Of a stretch of 64,000 nt of DNA, positions 20,865 to 31,335 are shown one piece after another. The position numbers were made by a program, and so were the translations under genes. Every line of letters starts with the position of its first letter. The first letter of the stretch is position 1. The stretch is from the NCBI GenBank assembly GCA_964019425.1, contig OZ025783.1, positions 1,240,001 through 1,304,000 of the forward strand, written 5' to 3'. Source of the stretch: Flectonema sp. DT1601. Its lineage: Eukaryota > Euglenozoa > Diplonemea > Diplonemida > Diplonemidae. The notes under the pieces are model-generated. The model worked only from the letters and a program-made list of their open reading frames with translations. It did no database searches and was not told the origin of the DNA.

Positions 20865-21639
20865 ATGTCATCGATCTCATGCAATCGAAGTTGCTACGGG
20901 TCACTCCCGACAGAGATGGTCGGAGAGGTATTAGGATGGCTTCCAGAGTTTGGTACCACAGATAAAGCATTGTCGGTATGCAAGAAATGGAATACCATAT
21001 TAAGAAATAATCTACTAAAAGAAATCATGGAACAAGCTGATGAGATTGATTGTTGTGACTTAAAACCATTTTTTCACTGCTCTCCGGCCCTGAGAAGAGG
21101 TATGAGTGCACAACTATTGGACCTCGTCCTTTGTGATATGAGCAAATGGAAAGCTGGGGACTCAAAGTGTCGAGATCTTACGAACTGTATTTATAATAGT
21201 AATATTTTACTAGCCCTCGAATGGTTGTCGTATTTGATCGCTTTTAATACCATCGCAACGGAAAAACAACAATTTCAGGTTGGTGATGTTGTGAAGCATC
21301 TGCTTTTCAGAGAGGCAGGCATGGTGGTCCGCGTCCACGATCAGTATGTTTCTTTTTTAAATTTTTTTTTTAAAAATTATTTTTTTTTAAAAACACTGAA
21401 ACACCTACAGCTGTAAAATGCCTCCCCAATGGATAGCTGCAAATGTCGGTGACATTAATCACCCATTTATTAGAGAACGTTGGTATGATATTCTACTTGA
21501 TGAGAGGTGTGGGGGCTTCATCCGTCATGGAGCTCACCGTTATCACGTAGCCGTAAATCAGGATATAATGATAGACCAGCCTAACTTCCCATTCACTTTT
21601 AACAAAGATAGCGGTAGGTATGAATTAGTAGAAGAATAG
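20865..21639 (+). CDS. F-box protein with YccV/HspQ-like domain (FBXO21-like)
   Basis: Exons 20865-21343 and 21411-21639, intron GTATGT...CAG of 67 bp. The joined product is 235 aa. An F-box (LPTEMVGEVLGWLPEFGTTD, then ALSVCKKWNTIL) at residues about 13-48 should bind Skp1 in an SCF ubiquitin ligase. The second half, starting FQVGDVVKHLLFREAGMVV and continuing across the splice through HDHCKMPPQW, WYDILLD and YHVAVNQDI, matches the YccV/HspQ-like (hemimethylated-DNA-binding) domain. This pairing is known from FBXO21, which also has a SirB1-like middle that is missing here. The intron sits inside the YccV domain, and only the spliced product restores it. The ATG is 10 nt after an acceptor (ttctgcatag, AG 20853-20854). 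Confidence 0.85.
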
Positions 21640-21961
21640 AGATACTTGTGGTTAGTTGAGGGGTTAACGCATTTAAGGGGTTCTCAGGGGAATTTAATAA
21701 AAAAATATTAAAGTCTCGCATGTTTTGCGATTTCCTATAATAACATCTTTTCTCCTGAGCAGAAAGATTCTGACAAATTTTAAGTATTGAAAACCGTCTT
21801 TAGTTATTAAGTCCACATGTAGAACTGGTGGTAACATCGTTATTTTCTTTTTTTGTTTTCCCCTCATACAAACAACAACACAAATCCAAGTCTTACTGAA
21901 ACTAATTCATAAATAATTGTGTATAAACATATTTATCGATTGTCAATATTATTTCTTTCAG
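21640..21961. other. Intergenic region
   Basis: A short spacer with a T-rich part at 21840-21860 that ends in the acceptor tatttctttcag (AG 21960-21961). No gene. Confidence 0.4.
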
Positions 21962-21970
21962 GATACCAAA

Positions 21971-23560
21971 ATGTCAGGAGGTGTACCCTCATGGGGTATG
22001 CGCCCCATACCAACTCCGAATATGGAAACGTTAAGTGGAAGGACAACACCAAATGATTTTAACAGAGAGCGGGACCGATTGACTCCCAGAGCCGGTAGTG
22101 CCAGTGGAAGAACATTCTCATCTGAAACCAGAAGTATGAACCCGACTTGTCCAGCGATATTTATACCTGGCACGACTATGACAAAGGAAGATGTCGATCT
22201 GCTGGAGACGAGATATGAAAGTCAATTAGCTGACTCAAGAGCTCACATAATCGAACTTGATGAACAGGTCCACGAACAGGGTCAACTTATCAGAGATTTA
22301 ACTCACGAATTGGAGCGCTTTCGAGGTCGTGAAGAAACATCAATTCACGAACAGAGAGGAATGTCAGCTCAGAGAATGGAGTTGGCGTCTCAGAATGAGA
22401 GTTTACAAACCCTGTTGGATTCTTGTGAGAAGGAATTGATTGAAAAAGAAAAATCTGTTGATAAATTAAAATTACAAAACAGAGAATTAGCAGACTTACT
22501 TGAACAGACACGCGGTAATCTCGAGGCTGAAACGAGTGAAGCCAACCTCCTCCGAACTGAAGTACAACGGCTTGATTTTGAAATTTCAGAATCGAAATTA
22601 CAACTTGATCACGCAGCAGGTGTTCAACGAAGCCACGATTTATACAAAGCAACTCACGACAAGTTTACTAAGGAAGGTTCATTGTCTTCACAATTAGCTT
22701 CTTCTGTTGATTTATTGAAAACTGAATTACAAGATGCTGAACAAAGAATAATTGACATTGAGAAAACAAGAATTAGAGAGATCCAATCGATCCACAAAAG
22801 TCAAGTATCTCTAATTGACACGATATCTGAAATAATGAGAAGTGTTAGAGAACTGTCCTCAAACGCTGTAGACACACCAACCGAAAGGGTAACTGGTGAT
22901 GAAGAATGGTTAAAAAACGTTCAATCCATGAGAGAAGCCCTCCAATTTATAGACGTAGCCGCCCCTACTCCTTACTTAAAAAAAATTGCCAGCCTAACAG
23001 CACATGGTAATCTCTCAGGTGTTGATTTAGTGACATTAAAAGAAGAAATTGAAGCTATTCAGAGATCACAACAAACTGGCGCACCGCCACCTGAATTCTT
23101 AAATTCTGCGAATAACGGAATTCGACAGGTTTTGTCTGCTGCTAGAGACTCACTGCTGCTGTGTAAGAGGGAGCTACAGCATACTGCTTCACAGCAAGTT
23201 GTGAATAATAAAAAAGTTATGGAACTTGATGATGAGATAAGACGGGTTAAATCAAAGCATGCACCCCTTCTAAACCAACTTCACCGACTTGGTGATCAAC
23301 TCAACAAACATCAGCAAGAGGCGGGTGCGAAAAGTGTTTTGTTGGAGCGGGAGAAACAATACACTCGAGAGTTGCAAGATGCGACCGATGCTTTTGGAAA
23401 GGAGGAAGCAGAACTTCAACAAAAGCTATCTGACGCACATCAAGAAAATAAAAAAATGAAAAGTTTTATGGCTAAACTACAAATTGCTGATGTTCCTCAA
23501 TTGCATACCTTGCTGGCGACTGCTGCCAGTTCAACTCAACCAACCCCTGCCTCAAATTAA
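21971..23560 (+). CDS. Long coiled-coil protein
   Basis: A 529-aa protein. The first about 70 residues are rich in Gly, Pro, Ser, Thr and Arg (disordered head, e.g. GMRPIPTPNMETLSGRTTP). From about residue 75 to 300 and again about 370-510 the sequence is a near-continuous coiled coil, e.g. ELIEKEKSVDKLKLQNRELA. The tail (STQPTPASN) is polar. I do not recognise the family; the layout resembles ciliary or centriolar coiled-coil proteins, and the next gene is the ciliary CFAP410, but this is only context. The start at 21971 lies 9 nt after a strong acceptor; the frame extends further upstream but only through the putative acceptor. No intron. Confidence 0.8.
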   Translation: MSGGVPSWGMRPIPTPNMETLSGRTTPNDFNRERDRLTPRAGSASGRTFSSETRSMNPTCPAIFIPGTTMTKEDVDLLETRYESQLADSRAHIIELDEQVHEQGQLIRDLTHELERFRGREETSIHEQRGMSAQRMELASQNESLQTLLDSCEKELIEKEKSVDKLKLQNRELADLLEQTRGNLEAETSEANLLRTEVQRLDFEISESKLQLDHAAGVQRSHDLYKATHDKFTKEGSLSSQLASSVDLLKTELQDAEQRIIDIEKTRIREIQSIHKSQVSLIDTISEIMRSVRELSSNAVDTPTERVTGDEEWLKNVQSMREALQFIDVAAPTPYLKKIASLTAHGNLSGVDLVTLKEEIEAIQRSQQTGAPPPEFLNSANNGIRQVLSAARDSLLLCKRELQHTASQQVVNNKKVMELDDEIRRVKSKHAPLLNQLHRLGDQLNKHQQEAGAKSVLLEREKQYTRELQDATDAFGKEEAELQQKLSDAHQENKKMKSFMAKLQIADVPQLHTLLATAASSTQPTPASN

Positions 23561-23766
23561 TCTCACTAATAGATAGCCACTTTTATACTTTAGTTTTGTT
23601 ATACAAATTTATAGATTTCACATAGACTACCCAGTATTTTTAATGTAGTAATCCAACGTTTTGTTTAATTATCATTTTTTTTTGTTTTTTCCCTTCTCAG
23701 ATACACAACAAAATTAGACGTGGTAATATATAACAGGTGAATAAATAAGATTTTTTATTTAATAAG

Positions 23767-24466
23767 ATGAATGCAAGTATTTTGACTGAGAGAACAGTTT
23801 TGATGAAGACGAAGTTAGAAAATCTTGATCAAGTTAAAAATTTAAACCTCTGGGGAAATGGAATATCAGACGTTGGGATCATTCGAAAGGTATTATTTTG
23901 TATTCATATAAAAATAATGTTTGAAATTAACAAAAAATAAAATAAAACAGATGACAAACGTCCAAGTCTTATCTCTGTCAGTAAATAAAATTACATCGCT
24001 AGCTGATTTTGCGTATTGTAAACAGTTAGTTGAGTTGTATATTAGAAAGAATGAAGTTAGCGTCCTAGCTGAGGTGAAACACTTGAGAGAGTTATCTAAA
24101 TTACGAATCTTATGGCTATGCGATAATCCGTGTGCTTCACAAAGTAAGTACAGAGCTTATGTTTTAAGAATACTTCCTGGGCTTGAGAAATTAGACAACA
24201 TTGACGTAACGTCTCAAGAACGTCAAGAAGCGGCGAAGATGGCGCAATCAGAGTTCGATCAAATAGAGAGAAGTGTTAGTCCAAAACCATCAGGTGATCG
24301 CTCTTCTCCAACACCACAGGGTGGTCGAACACCTCCTCGACGAGGTGAATCTCTTGATAAGTTGCAAAGAAACTTAGTAACTGCCGTTCTCGCATTAGCC
24401 GATGAGCTCAGCCCCACAGCATTAGAAGTGGTCTATCAAGACATAGCCTCTCGGATAAGGAAATAA
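23767..24466 (+). CDS. CFAP410: Cilia- and flagella-associated protein 410 (C21orf2) homologue
   Basis: Exons 23767-23889 and 23951-24466, joined at a 61-bp GTATTA...CAG intron in phase 0; the product is 212 aa. The N-terminal half is a short leucine-rich repeat array: NLNLWGNGISDVGIIRK, MTNVQVLSLSVNKITSL, LVELYIRKNEV, LRILWLCDNPC and an LRRcap-like YRAYVLRILPGLEKLDN. These match CFAP410/C21orf2 block by block (LSVN, LYxRxN, LWLxxNPC, VLRxLPxLxKLDN). A Ser/Pro-rich linker and a C-terminal helix (ALALADELSPTALEVVYQDI) follow, as in the tetramerising helix of trypanosome CFAP410. The protein acts at the basal body and in cilium formation with NEK1-type kinases. A strong acceptor (cccttctcag) ends at 23700. 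Confidence 0.9.
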
Positions 24467-25045
24467 TCTTTCAAATAACCCCATAGTCTAAGGGTGATCG
24501 ATCTTTTTGTTTCCTTTCCTTATCTAATTATGATATTCTCGTGAGTTTTTTTTTTTTTTTTTTCCTCACAAGAATAATTTTTCTGTTTATGGTTAACTGA
24601 GTATTTAAAAAAAAAAAAAAAAAATTACACGAAAAATTATTATTCGTGTTTCTTAACAATATTATTTTTTTTGCAACAGTAGGTAATTGGGATTTAACCC
24701 TATTTTTTTTTTTTTTTGCATTTAACAAGTATTGTAAGAACGAAAAAAGAATGTTGGACAGCACACGTAAACCTCCTTTAGCCTTATCAGTTTAAGTCGG
24801 TTCACGGTTTCGTGCACAAACCAAAAATACCTTTCTTTACTATCGTGTCAAAGTTCTTTTTGAAAAAAAATGGTTCGCTGAAAAAAAAAAAAAAAAAAAA
24901 ATCATTATAATTATAGTTTACCTTCATTACACTTCATATTTTGTTTTTCGTATCAGGATATATCTGAGTAGCCATAAACCGTCCAACAATATTATGGTAG
25001 TTTTATATAATATAAATAGTCTTTTTAAGTTATTCAGATTCATAG
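24467..25045. other. Intergenic region with poly(A)/poly(T) runs
   Basis: Contains long A and T runs (24547-24563, 24605-24623, 24701-24718, 24881-24900) and one copy of dispersed repeat family 1 (24718-24826). No supported gene apart from the next small frame. Confidence 0.5.
24718..24826 (+). repeat. Dispersed repeat family 1, copy a
   Basis: This roughly 105-bp module starts ttaacaagtattgtaagaac, includes gaatgttggacagc and ends near cggttcacggtttcgtgcac. Nearly identical copies lie at 28471-28575 and 63031-63136, in the same orientation, and a diverged piece at about 60685-60728. There is no coding potential. Confidence 0.8.
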
Positions 25046-25056
25046 CATAACGTATA

Positions 25057-25293
25057 ATGGTTGGTGCGTTGGGTTGCAATCCACCACCTGGATCGAAAGT
25101 GTTGGACGATAAGACCATCATACCCGGGCATCAAGAGTACAGTAATCCGGAATCAGTTGTGGAAGGTAGTCAGTTTCCAGATATACAGCAATGTGTGAAT
25201 GATGTTCCAAAAAATTTCGAAGCAGAGTTTCGATGGGAATATGCAAAGGGAATTGCGGAGGGTATTGCAATGAACCCTGAAAGGACAATATAA
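25057..25293 (+). CDS. Small hypothetical protein (78 aa)
   Basis: A 78-residue frame begins MVGALGCNPPPGSKVLDDKT and ends FEAEFRWEYAKGIAEGIAMN plus five residues. It has balanced amino-acid composition and no low complexity, unlike spurious frames nearby. The ATG is 11 nt after a catag and 19 nt after ttattcag, the same layout as the neighbouring genes, and the strand agrees with them. The pattern is soluble, with no membrane segment. I do not recognise a family. Confidence 0.55.
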   Translation: MVGALGCNPPPGSKVLDDKTIIPGHQEYSNPESVVEGSQFPDIQQCVNDVPKNFEAEFRWEYAKGIAEGIAMNPERTI

Positions 25294-25496
25294 TAACATT
25301 TTTTTTTTTACTGTGGAAATAAAAATTACTTTCCTCGTTTTTTTTTTCCCCTTCAACTAAGTTGGTTAACTGTGATAATAATATTGAAAAAAAAAAAAAA
25401 ACCAAATTCGGGTTTGGATGATCGACGCGACTACGAAGTCGTTCTTATTAGCATCAACCCCAAGAGAGGAATACACAACTTATTGATAACTAATAA

Positions 25497-25620
25497 CTTA
25501 CTGATGAAGGCCTAAAAAGGGACAAGTAGTATAAGATTAAGACCTGAAACTACATATTCTATTACCCTTTGATGTTAGGAAACTGCAGAAATGAATACTT
25601 TTCTTTTATTGATCTCTACT
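25497..25620 (+). repeat. Dispersed repeat family 2, copy a
   Basis: This module starts acttactgatgaaggcc, includes gggacaagtagtataagatt and gaaactacatattctattac, and ends near gcagaaatgaatac. Close copies lie at 56850-56990 and 62390-62500, with a fragment at about 51628-51655. Confidence 0.75.
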
Positions 25621-25675
25621 TTTCTTATTCTCACTTTTCTGTTCTAAAATTAATGATACTAACTTATTCATCCTC

Positions 25676-25840
25676 GCCTGACACCGAAGTGTCCCCCTTG
25701 CTTTCTTCGCTGGGTAAGGGGAATGGTCCGAAGAAAGATTATTTTTAATCTTAGCCCGAAGCCAACTTGTTAGTTGTCCTACGAAATTTTGCTTTTTTTT
25801 GATTGACTGATAATTATTATTACTAACTTATTCATTCTCA
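25676..25840 (+). repeat. Dispersed repeat family 3, copy a
   Basis: This module includes gcctgacaccgaagtgtccc, ggtaaggggaatggtccgaa, agcccgaagccaac and ttgattgactgataattatt. Related copies occur at 48281-48455, 61575-61690 (3' half) and 63755-63895. Confidence 0.75.
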
Positions 25841-25859
25841 TTTAAGGACTTTCCATAAA

Positions 25860-26428
25860 ATGGCCGGGATTAAATTAAAAGATGGAGAAGCGAGACTGAT
25901 TGGAATCATCGGAGACGACGATACGGTCACTGGAATGCTCCTCGCAGGTGTTGGGTGTGTTATTTTTTTTTTTAGATTTATTTTTAGTGAATTTTTTTTT
26001 TTTTTTTTTTTGAATTTCATAACACTGAACTCTCAAACAGCGATACCAGAAAGGCTGCTGAATATGGTCCTAACTACAAGGTAGTAACTAGAGATGGACT
26101 GAGCTTGGATGAGCTTGAGAAGACGTTCCTTGACGTATGTACTCAAATACTTTATTGAAAAAAGCAAAAAAAAACAAAAAAAAAAAAAACAAATTCAACC
26201 CAATCAATTCCACAGATGACTAACCGCCCAGACATTATTGTTGTGTTAATCACTCAATCAGTAGCTAATGAGGTGAGACATTTAATAGTCAATCATACGA
26301 ACACGAAAACTATTCCTGCGGTGTTGGAAATTCCTAGCAAAGATGTTCCTTACGATGCCAACGACGATACTATTCTTCGAAAGGTAAACATAGCCTTGGG
26401 ATCTGGAGATTTAATTAAAAAGAAATAG
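25860..26428 (+). CDS. VMA7: V-type proton ATPase subunit F
   Basis: Exons 25860-25954, 26041-26134 and 26216-26428, with introns of 86 and 81 bp (GTGTGT...CAG and GTATGT...CAG). The product is 133 aa, close to the usual about 120-130. Family marks are RLIGIIGDDDTVTGMLLAGV, then GDTRKAAEYGPNYKVV across the first splice, and DIIVVLITQSVANEVRHLI, IPAVLEIPSKDVPYD and DTILRKVNIAL. Subunit F is part of the central stalk of the V1 sector and couples ATP hydrolysis to rotation in the vacuolar/endomembrane proton pump. The ATG lies 13 nt after an acceptor (ctcatttaag, AG 25845-25846). Confidence 0.95.
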
Positions 26429-26520
26429 TGATTTCACGCACCCCGTTCAAAAAAAAAAAAAAAAAAAAGGAAAAATTCTCAAGTGTTGGCATACTTGTTA
26501 ATATGTTTTTGAACGCAGCA

Positions 26521-26562
<42 letters not shown>

Positions 26563-27107
26563 AGCAACATCTACTTTTTGATGGAAGGGTGTCATTAAAG
26601 CTAACATTTCAGCATTCAGCACTTTTTTATCCGAAAAACTTACGCAAAAAAAAAAAACAAAATGGGGAGAGAAAAAAAAAAAAATAAACGCTCGTGGGTA
26701 GTATCCTCTTCAATAGTAATTGTAACCTCCTCGTGTGCATGTACCAACAGAAAGAATTACTTTAAAAAAAGGAAATGAGGAATATCGTAAACAGGCATCG
26801 AAAAATTCGCTCAATGAGAGAAGATGATTTTTTTTTTTTTTTTTTTAAAAAATTAAAGAAACAATGAAAGGAAAAAAAAAAAAAAAAAAAAAACCTCGCA
26901 ATACGGTATTCATACTTATTTATGTCTCACGTACAGTGTTTTTCTTATTTACTTCCTCTTCTTGTTTGAGACGTCAATACAATATAAATACATGAAGCAT
27001 GAATACCCGTAGTAGCCTTTGAGATGCCTTCATTTCGTAATACCTGAAGTTGGTGTAACTGATAATTTTTCCCCCTCTATCAATTAATTATCAAATTACC
27101 CCTCCAG
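26429..27107. other. Intergenic region, homopolymer-rich
   Basis: Dominated by A and T runs, including about 37 T at 26525-26561 and A runs near 26450, 26640, 26677 and 26873. It ends in the acceptor ttacccctccag (AG 27106-27107). No gene is seen. Confidence 0.5.
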
Positions 27108-27129
27108 AAAAAAAAAAAATAAATAAAAA

Positions 27130-28311
27130 ATGACTTCTCAAGGGAAGCGTAACAAAGTGTCAGTTGCCTACCTGGACTACAACGCCACGTCTTATGTTTG
27201 TACAGATGCGAAGAATGCCATGATTAATGCAATGGAATGCTGGGGAAATCCTTCTTCAGGTCATTGGTGTGGTAACAAGGCTAAAGATGTAATTCAGAAA
27301 TCAAGAATAGAAATAGCGAAATGTTTAGGGATCAAGACCGAAGAAGTTGTATTCACTTCGGGAGGCACCGAAGGCAACAATTATGCGATTCGAGGAACAG
27401 TTGACGCAGTTTTGAAAGAAGGAAAACAGGCTCATATCATTACTTCTAATATAGAACACCCGTCTGTTGAAAAAGTCGTTTCTTACTTGGAAACTAATCC
27501 CAACGTTTCAGTTACTCGCATCAAGTGCAATTCGTCTGGCTTTGTCTCAGCATCTGATGTCGAACAAGCCATCACTAAGGACACGGTTTTAATTACTGTA
27601 ATGCACGTAAACAATGAAGTTGGTAGCATTCAACCAATTAAAGAAATCGCACAAATTGCTAAAAAACACAACATAGTAATGCATACAGATGCATCGCAAT
27701 CGGTTGGGAAGATACCTGTGAACTGTGAAGAGTTGGAAGTTGATTTATTGACGATATGTAGTCACAAATTCTACGGACCCAAGGGTGTTGGTGCTCTTTT
27801 TGTAAGAAATGGAAAGACTCCAAACAGTTTTATGTTAGGAGCTGGCCATGAGAATTCAAGACGTGCTGGAACAGAAAATACGATTTTGGTCTCCGGAATG
27901 GCTGCTGCTCTAGCTTACTCGACGTCCAACATTACTAAAATACTAGCTCACACCAGGGCTATGAGAGACGTACTCATTACTGACTTAAAAGAAAAATTCA
28001 CAATAGAAATAAACAATACGTTGGACTCAACGAGTCTAAGCAACACTTTAAATGTTGCCATAAAGAGAAAAGATACGAACCGTTATATTCAAAGTTCTCA
28101 TTTATTTGCGAAAATAAGTGATAAGGTTGCAATCAGTACGGGTAGTGCATGTCACGCTGGTAGAACAATGGTGTCACCTGTTCACAAAGCAATGGGAATT
28201 ACTGCAGATCGATCGATGTCATCATGTAGAATAACAACTGGCTTAACAACAACAGTCGAAGAGATCCACTTCGCTGTAGAAGAAATGTCAAAAGCCGTTT
28301 ATGAACAGTAA
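27130..28311 (+). CDS. Cysteine desulfurase / selenocysteine lyase-like enzyme (NifS family)
   Basis: A 393-residue PLP enzyme of the class V aminotransferase fold that removes sulfur from cysteine (or selenium from selenocysteine). Motifs: YLDYNATS, WGNPSSGHW, VVFTSGGTEGNNYAI, EHPSVEKV, VNNEVGSIQPI, HTDASQSVGK, CSHKFYGPKGVGALFVR (the Lys binds PLP) and the catalytic loop STGSACHAGRTMVSP with its Cys. The C-terminal SSCRITTGLTTTVEEI is also typical. Length is as in bacterial NifS and animal selenocysteine lyase. No mitochondrial presequence is obvious and the C-terminal IscU-binding tail of IscS/Nfs1 is absent, so a cytosolic SCLY/NifS-type role is more likely than mitochondrial Nfs1. The acceptor ends at 27107; the 22-nt leader is A-rich. 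Confidence 0.92.
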   Translation: MTSQGKRNKVSVAYLDYNATSYVCTDAKNAMINAMECWGNPSSGHWCGNKAKDVIQKSRIEIAKCLGIKTEEVVFTSGGTEGNNYAIRGTVDAVLKEGKQAHIITSNIEHPSVEKVVSYLETNPNVSVTRIKCNSSGFVSASDVEQAITKDTVLITVMHVNNEVGSIQPIKEIAQIAKKHNIVMHTDASQSVGKIPVNCEELEVDLLTICSHKFYGPKGVGALFVRNGKTPNSFMLGAGHENSRRAGTENTILVSGMAAALAYSTSNITKILAHTRAMRDVLITDLKEKFTIEINNTLDSTSLSNTLNVAIKRKDTNRYIQSSHLFAKISDKVAISTGSACHAGRTMVSPVHKAMGITADRSMSSCRITTGLTTTVEEIHFAVEEMSKAVYEQ

Positions 28312-29560
28312 CCTTTTCATTATAAGAACCCGCATTGTATCAAAGATAAAAAAAAAAAAAAAAAGACCCTAACAGAGAGATAATTACAACAAAAAAAAGG
28401 GGATTACTTTGTCGATATATTAAGACTGTTCTTCATTGCTGTACTTCGTTGAGGGGGGGGTTTTTTTTTTGAATTTAACAAGTATTGTAAGAACGAAAAA
28501 GAATGTTGGACAGCGCACGTAAACCTTCTTTAGCTTTATCAGTTTAAGTCGGTTCACGGTTTCGTACACAAACAAAATATATTTTTTTCAATACTAAAGA
28601 ACATGAATAAAGGAAGCTTCTGACTACGCTGGTTGACGAACTCAGCCTGTACAGAAATACGTATTAAGCCTTACACCACACCGTAAGAATCTATAAGATT
28701 ATTCCCTTCCTATATATTTGAAAGGGATGATGTTTGGAATGTATTAAACAAATAAAACGTTTTATTGGATTTAGTTCCTTCAGTTTCCTCTCTCTCTCTC
28801 TCTCTCTCTGTTGAGAGTTACTAAAAAATTGTGTTCCTCTGAGTCCATCTGTACTTCTACCTTTGCTCTTTACTGGCTTCCTGCGAGCCGGCGAAAAGCG
28901 AAAGTAAGGAACACTCGTATTTCCCCTTCTTTTGTTAGTACGTGGTTTCCAAAATTACTAATCTGTTTGTCACTGAGACAGAATATATATTTCCATTCTT
29001 TAAAACTCACCTTATCTTTGATTAACAACTACAAATATTTCTTTTCAGCCGAGTACTTGATATTAATTGGATTTTTCTTCTTCTTCTTCTTCTTTTTTTT
29101 TTTTGCCCCACTCACGGATTTAAAAAAAAAAAAAAAAAAAGCAACAACAAAAAAAGTCTAGCCATTATCATTCACAAAAACATAATTTTACTTTTTTGTT
29201 GTTGGGGATTGACTAAAAATTCTCCCTACAGGAACAGGAAGACGGGTTTTTTCTTCATGTGAGACTTCTCTTCTTGTTATTAGATTTGTTTTTTATTTTT
29301 ATTATATTTTCATTATTTATTGTTATTCAGAATTAATCAAATCACTACAATCAAATATGGATCACCCAATCAGCTTCTTGTCTTTAATGTTCTTTAATTA
29401 TTTTATAACAGAACACTATTGAAAATTTTTGTTTATATCTCTTCATCAGTAAGAACAATTGTATCTCAGAGAACTCTTTACGTTATCTTTTATATTTCTT
29501 ATTAATCTTACATCTGTTAAGTTGATTATTTTTGTTGTTGTAGACGTCGACAAACATCTC
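28312..29560. other. Intergenic region with dispersed repeats
   Basis: Contains a copy of repeat family 1 (28471-28575), a TC microsatellite (about 28788-28808), a short module shared with 61317-61365 (ttgattaacaactacaaata at about 29020) and a TTC run at 29075-29098. No supported gene. Confidence 0.5.
28471..28575 (+). repeat. Dispersed repeat family 1, copy b
   Basis: Matches the copy at 24718-24826 over its whole length with only a few changes (for example gcgcacg for gcacacg, gtacaca for gtgcaca). Confidence 0.8.
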
Positions 29561-29569
29561 AGTGAGAAG

Positions 29570-31070
29570 TAACCGTTTAAATGATGAAATCATATTGTGG
29601 ACTTTATTGACTCCTCCTGGGGATTGAAATCTCAAACAATAAGAGACAGCATCGGCTGACTGCCTTCTGTGTATTGTATCCTTTAATCGTCGTCTCGTTA
29701 TTCTTCTTTTGTTGGTTGTGATGAGCATGTTGAACATCAGCAGTGACACCTCAACAGTGACACCTCAACAGTGACACCTCAACAGTGACACCTCAACAGT
29801 GACACCTCAACAGTGACACCTCAACAGTGACACCTCAACAGTAGCACCCGTCTTCCTACCTCGGCGGCAGCACGCATCACAAAAGCTGTTGGTTATTTTG
29901 TTTACTCCTTTCCTTGAATGATGAAATCATATTGTGGACTTTATTGACTCCTCCTGGGGATTGAAATCTCAAACAATAAGAGACAGCATCGGCTGACTGC
30001 CTTCTGTGTATTGTATCCTTTAATCGTCGTCTCGTTATTCTTCTTTTGTTGGTTGTGATGAGCATGTTGATCATCAGCAGTGACACCTCAACAGTGACAC
30101 CTCAACAGTGACACCTCAACAGTGACACCTCAACAGTGACACCTCAACAGTGACACCTCAACAGTGACACCTCAACAGTGACACCTCAACAGTAGCACCC
30201 GTCTTCCTACCTCGGCGGCAGCACGCATCACAAAAGCTGTTGGTTATTTTGTTTACTCCTTTCCTTGAATGATGAAATCATATTGTGGACTTTATTGACT
30301 CCTCCTGGGGATTGAAATCTCAAACAATAAGAGACAGCATCGGCTGACTGCCTTCTGTGTATTGTATCCTTTAATCGTCGTCTCGTTATTCTTCTTTTAT
30401 TGGTTGTGATGAGCATGTTGAACATCAGCAGTGACACCTCAACAGTGACACCTCAACAGTGACACCTCAGCAGTGACACCTCAACAGTGACACCTCAACA
30501 GTGACACCTCAACAGTGACACCTCAACAGTGACACCTCAACAGTGACACCTCAACAGTGACACCTCAACAGTGACACCTCAACAGTGACACCTCAACAGT
30601 GACACCTCAACAGTGACACCTCAACAGTGACACCTCAACAGTGACACCTCAACAGTGACACCTCAACAGTGACACCTCAACAGTGACACCTCAACAGTGA
30701 CACCTCAACAGTGACACCTCAACAGTGACACCTCAACAGTGACACCTCAACAGTGACACCTCAACAGTGACACCTCAACAGTGACACCTCAACAGTGACA
30801 CCTCAACAGTGACACCTCAACAGTGACACCTCAACAGTAGCACCCGTCTTCCTACCTCGGAGGCAGCACGCATCACAAAAGCTGTTGGTTATTTTGTTTA
30901 CTCCTTTCCTTGAATGATGAAATCATATTGTGGACTTTATTGACTCCTCCTGGGGATTGAAATCTCAAACAATAAGAGACAGCATCGGCTGACTGCCTTC
31001 TGTGTATTGTATCCTTTAATCGTCGTCTCGTTATTCTTCTTTTATTGGTTGTGATGAGAATACAGTCAAA
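29570..31070. repeat. Compound higher-order minisatellite
   Basis: A conserved block of about 165 bp (from aatgatgaaatcatattgtg to ggttgtgatgagcatgttga) occurs four times, starting near 29580, 29917, 30268 and 30913. Between the blocks are tandem arrays of the 14-mer cagtgacacctcaa: 7 copies (29741-29838), 8 copies (30078-30189) and 29 copies (30429-30834). Each array is followed by a conserved about 75-bp spacer beginning cagtagcacccgtcttcc. The last block ends without an array (breaks off near 31060). Minus-strand frames of 69-88 codons inside the blocks repeat with the DNA and look incidental. Confidence 0.95.
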
Positions 31071-31335
31071 TGATTTCGTAGGTGTTTCTATCACAATATA
31101 AACAAGCAGGTTATTTATGTTACGAAATCACGTGTGCTGGTTGTCCAGTGTGGAAGACATATCCGTGGTGGGAGTCGTAATTACAAAATATGACCACATC
31201 AGTAACGTGTTGCTAATGATTTGATTACTAAAAATTAGTTGAATTTTTGGACTTCAACGCATTCCAATAAATAAATAATTTTTAAAAAAAAAAAAAACTA
31301 TTTTTTTTTATATAGAACTATTCACTTAGCTAGAA

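Noticed and set aside
24720-24826. Family 1 repeat as a tRNA-derived SINE
   Set aside because: The piece cggttcacggtttcg looks faintly like a B box but lacks the GGTTCGANNCC pattern and a matching A box, so I list it only as a dispersed repeat.
29483-31094. Four similar minus-strand frames of 69-88 codons as a gene family
   Set aside because: They are identical because the DNA block is repeated, have no domain, and lie against the direction of the cluster.
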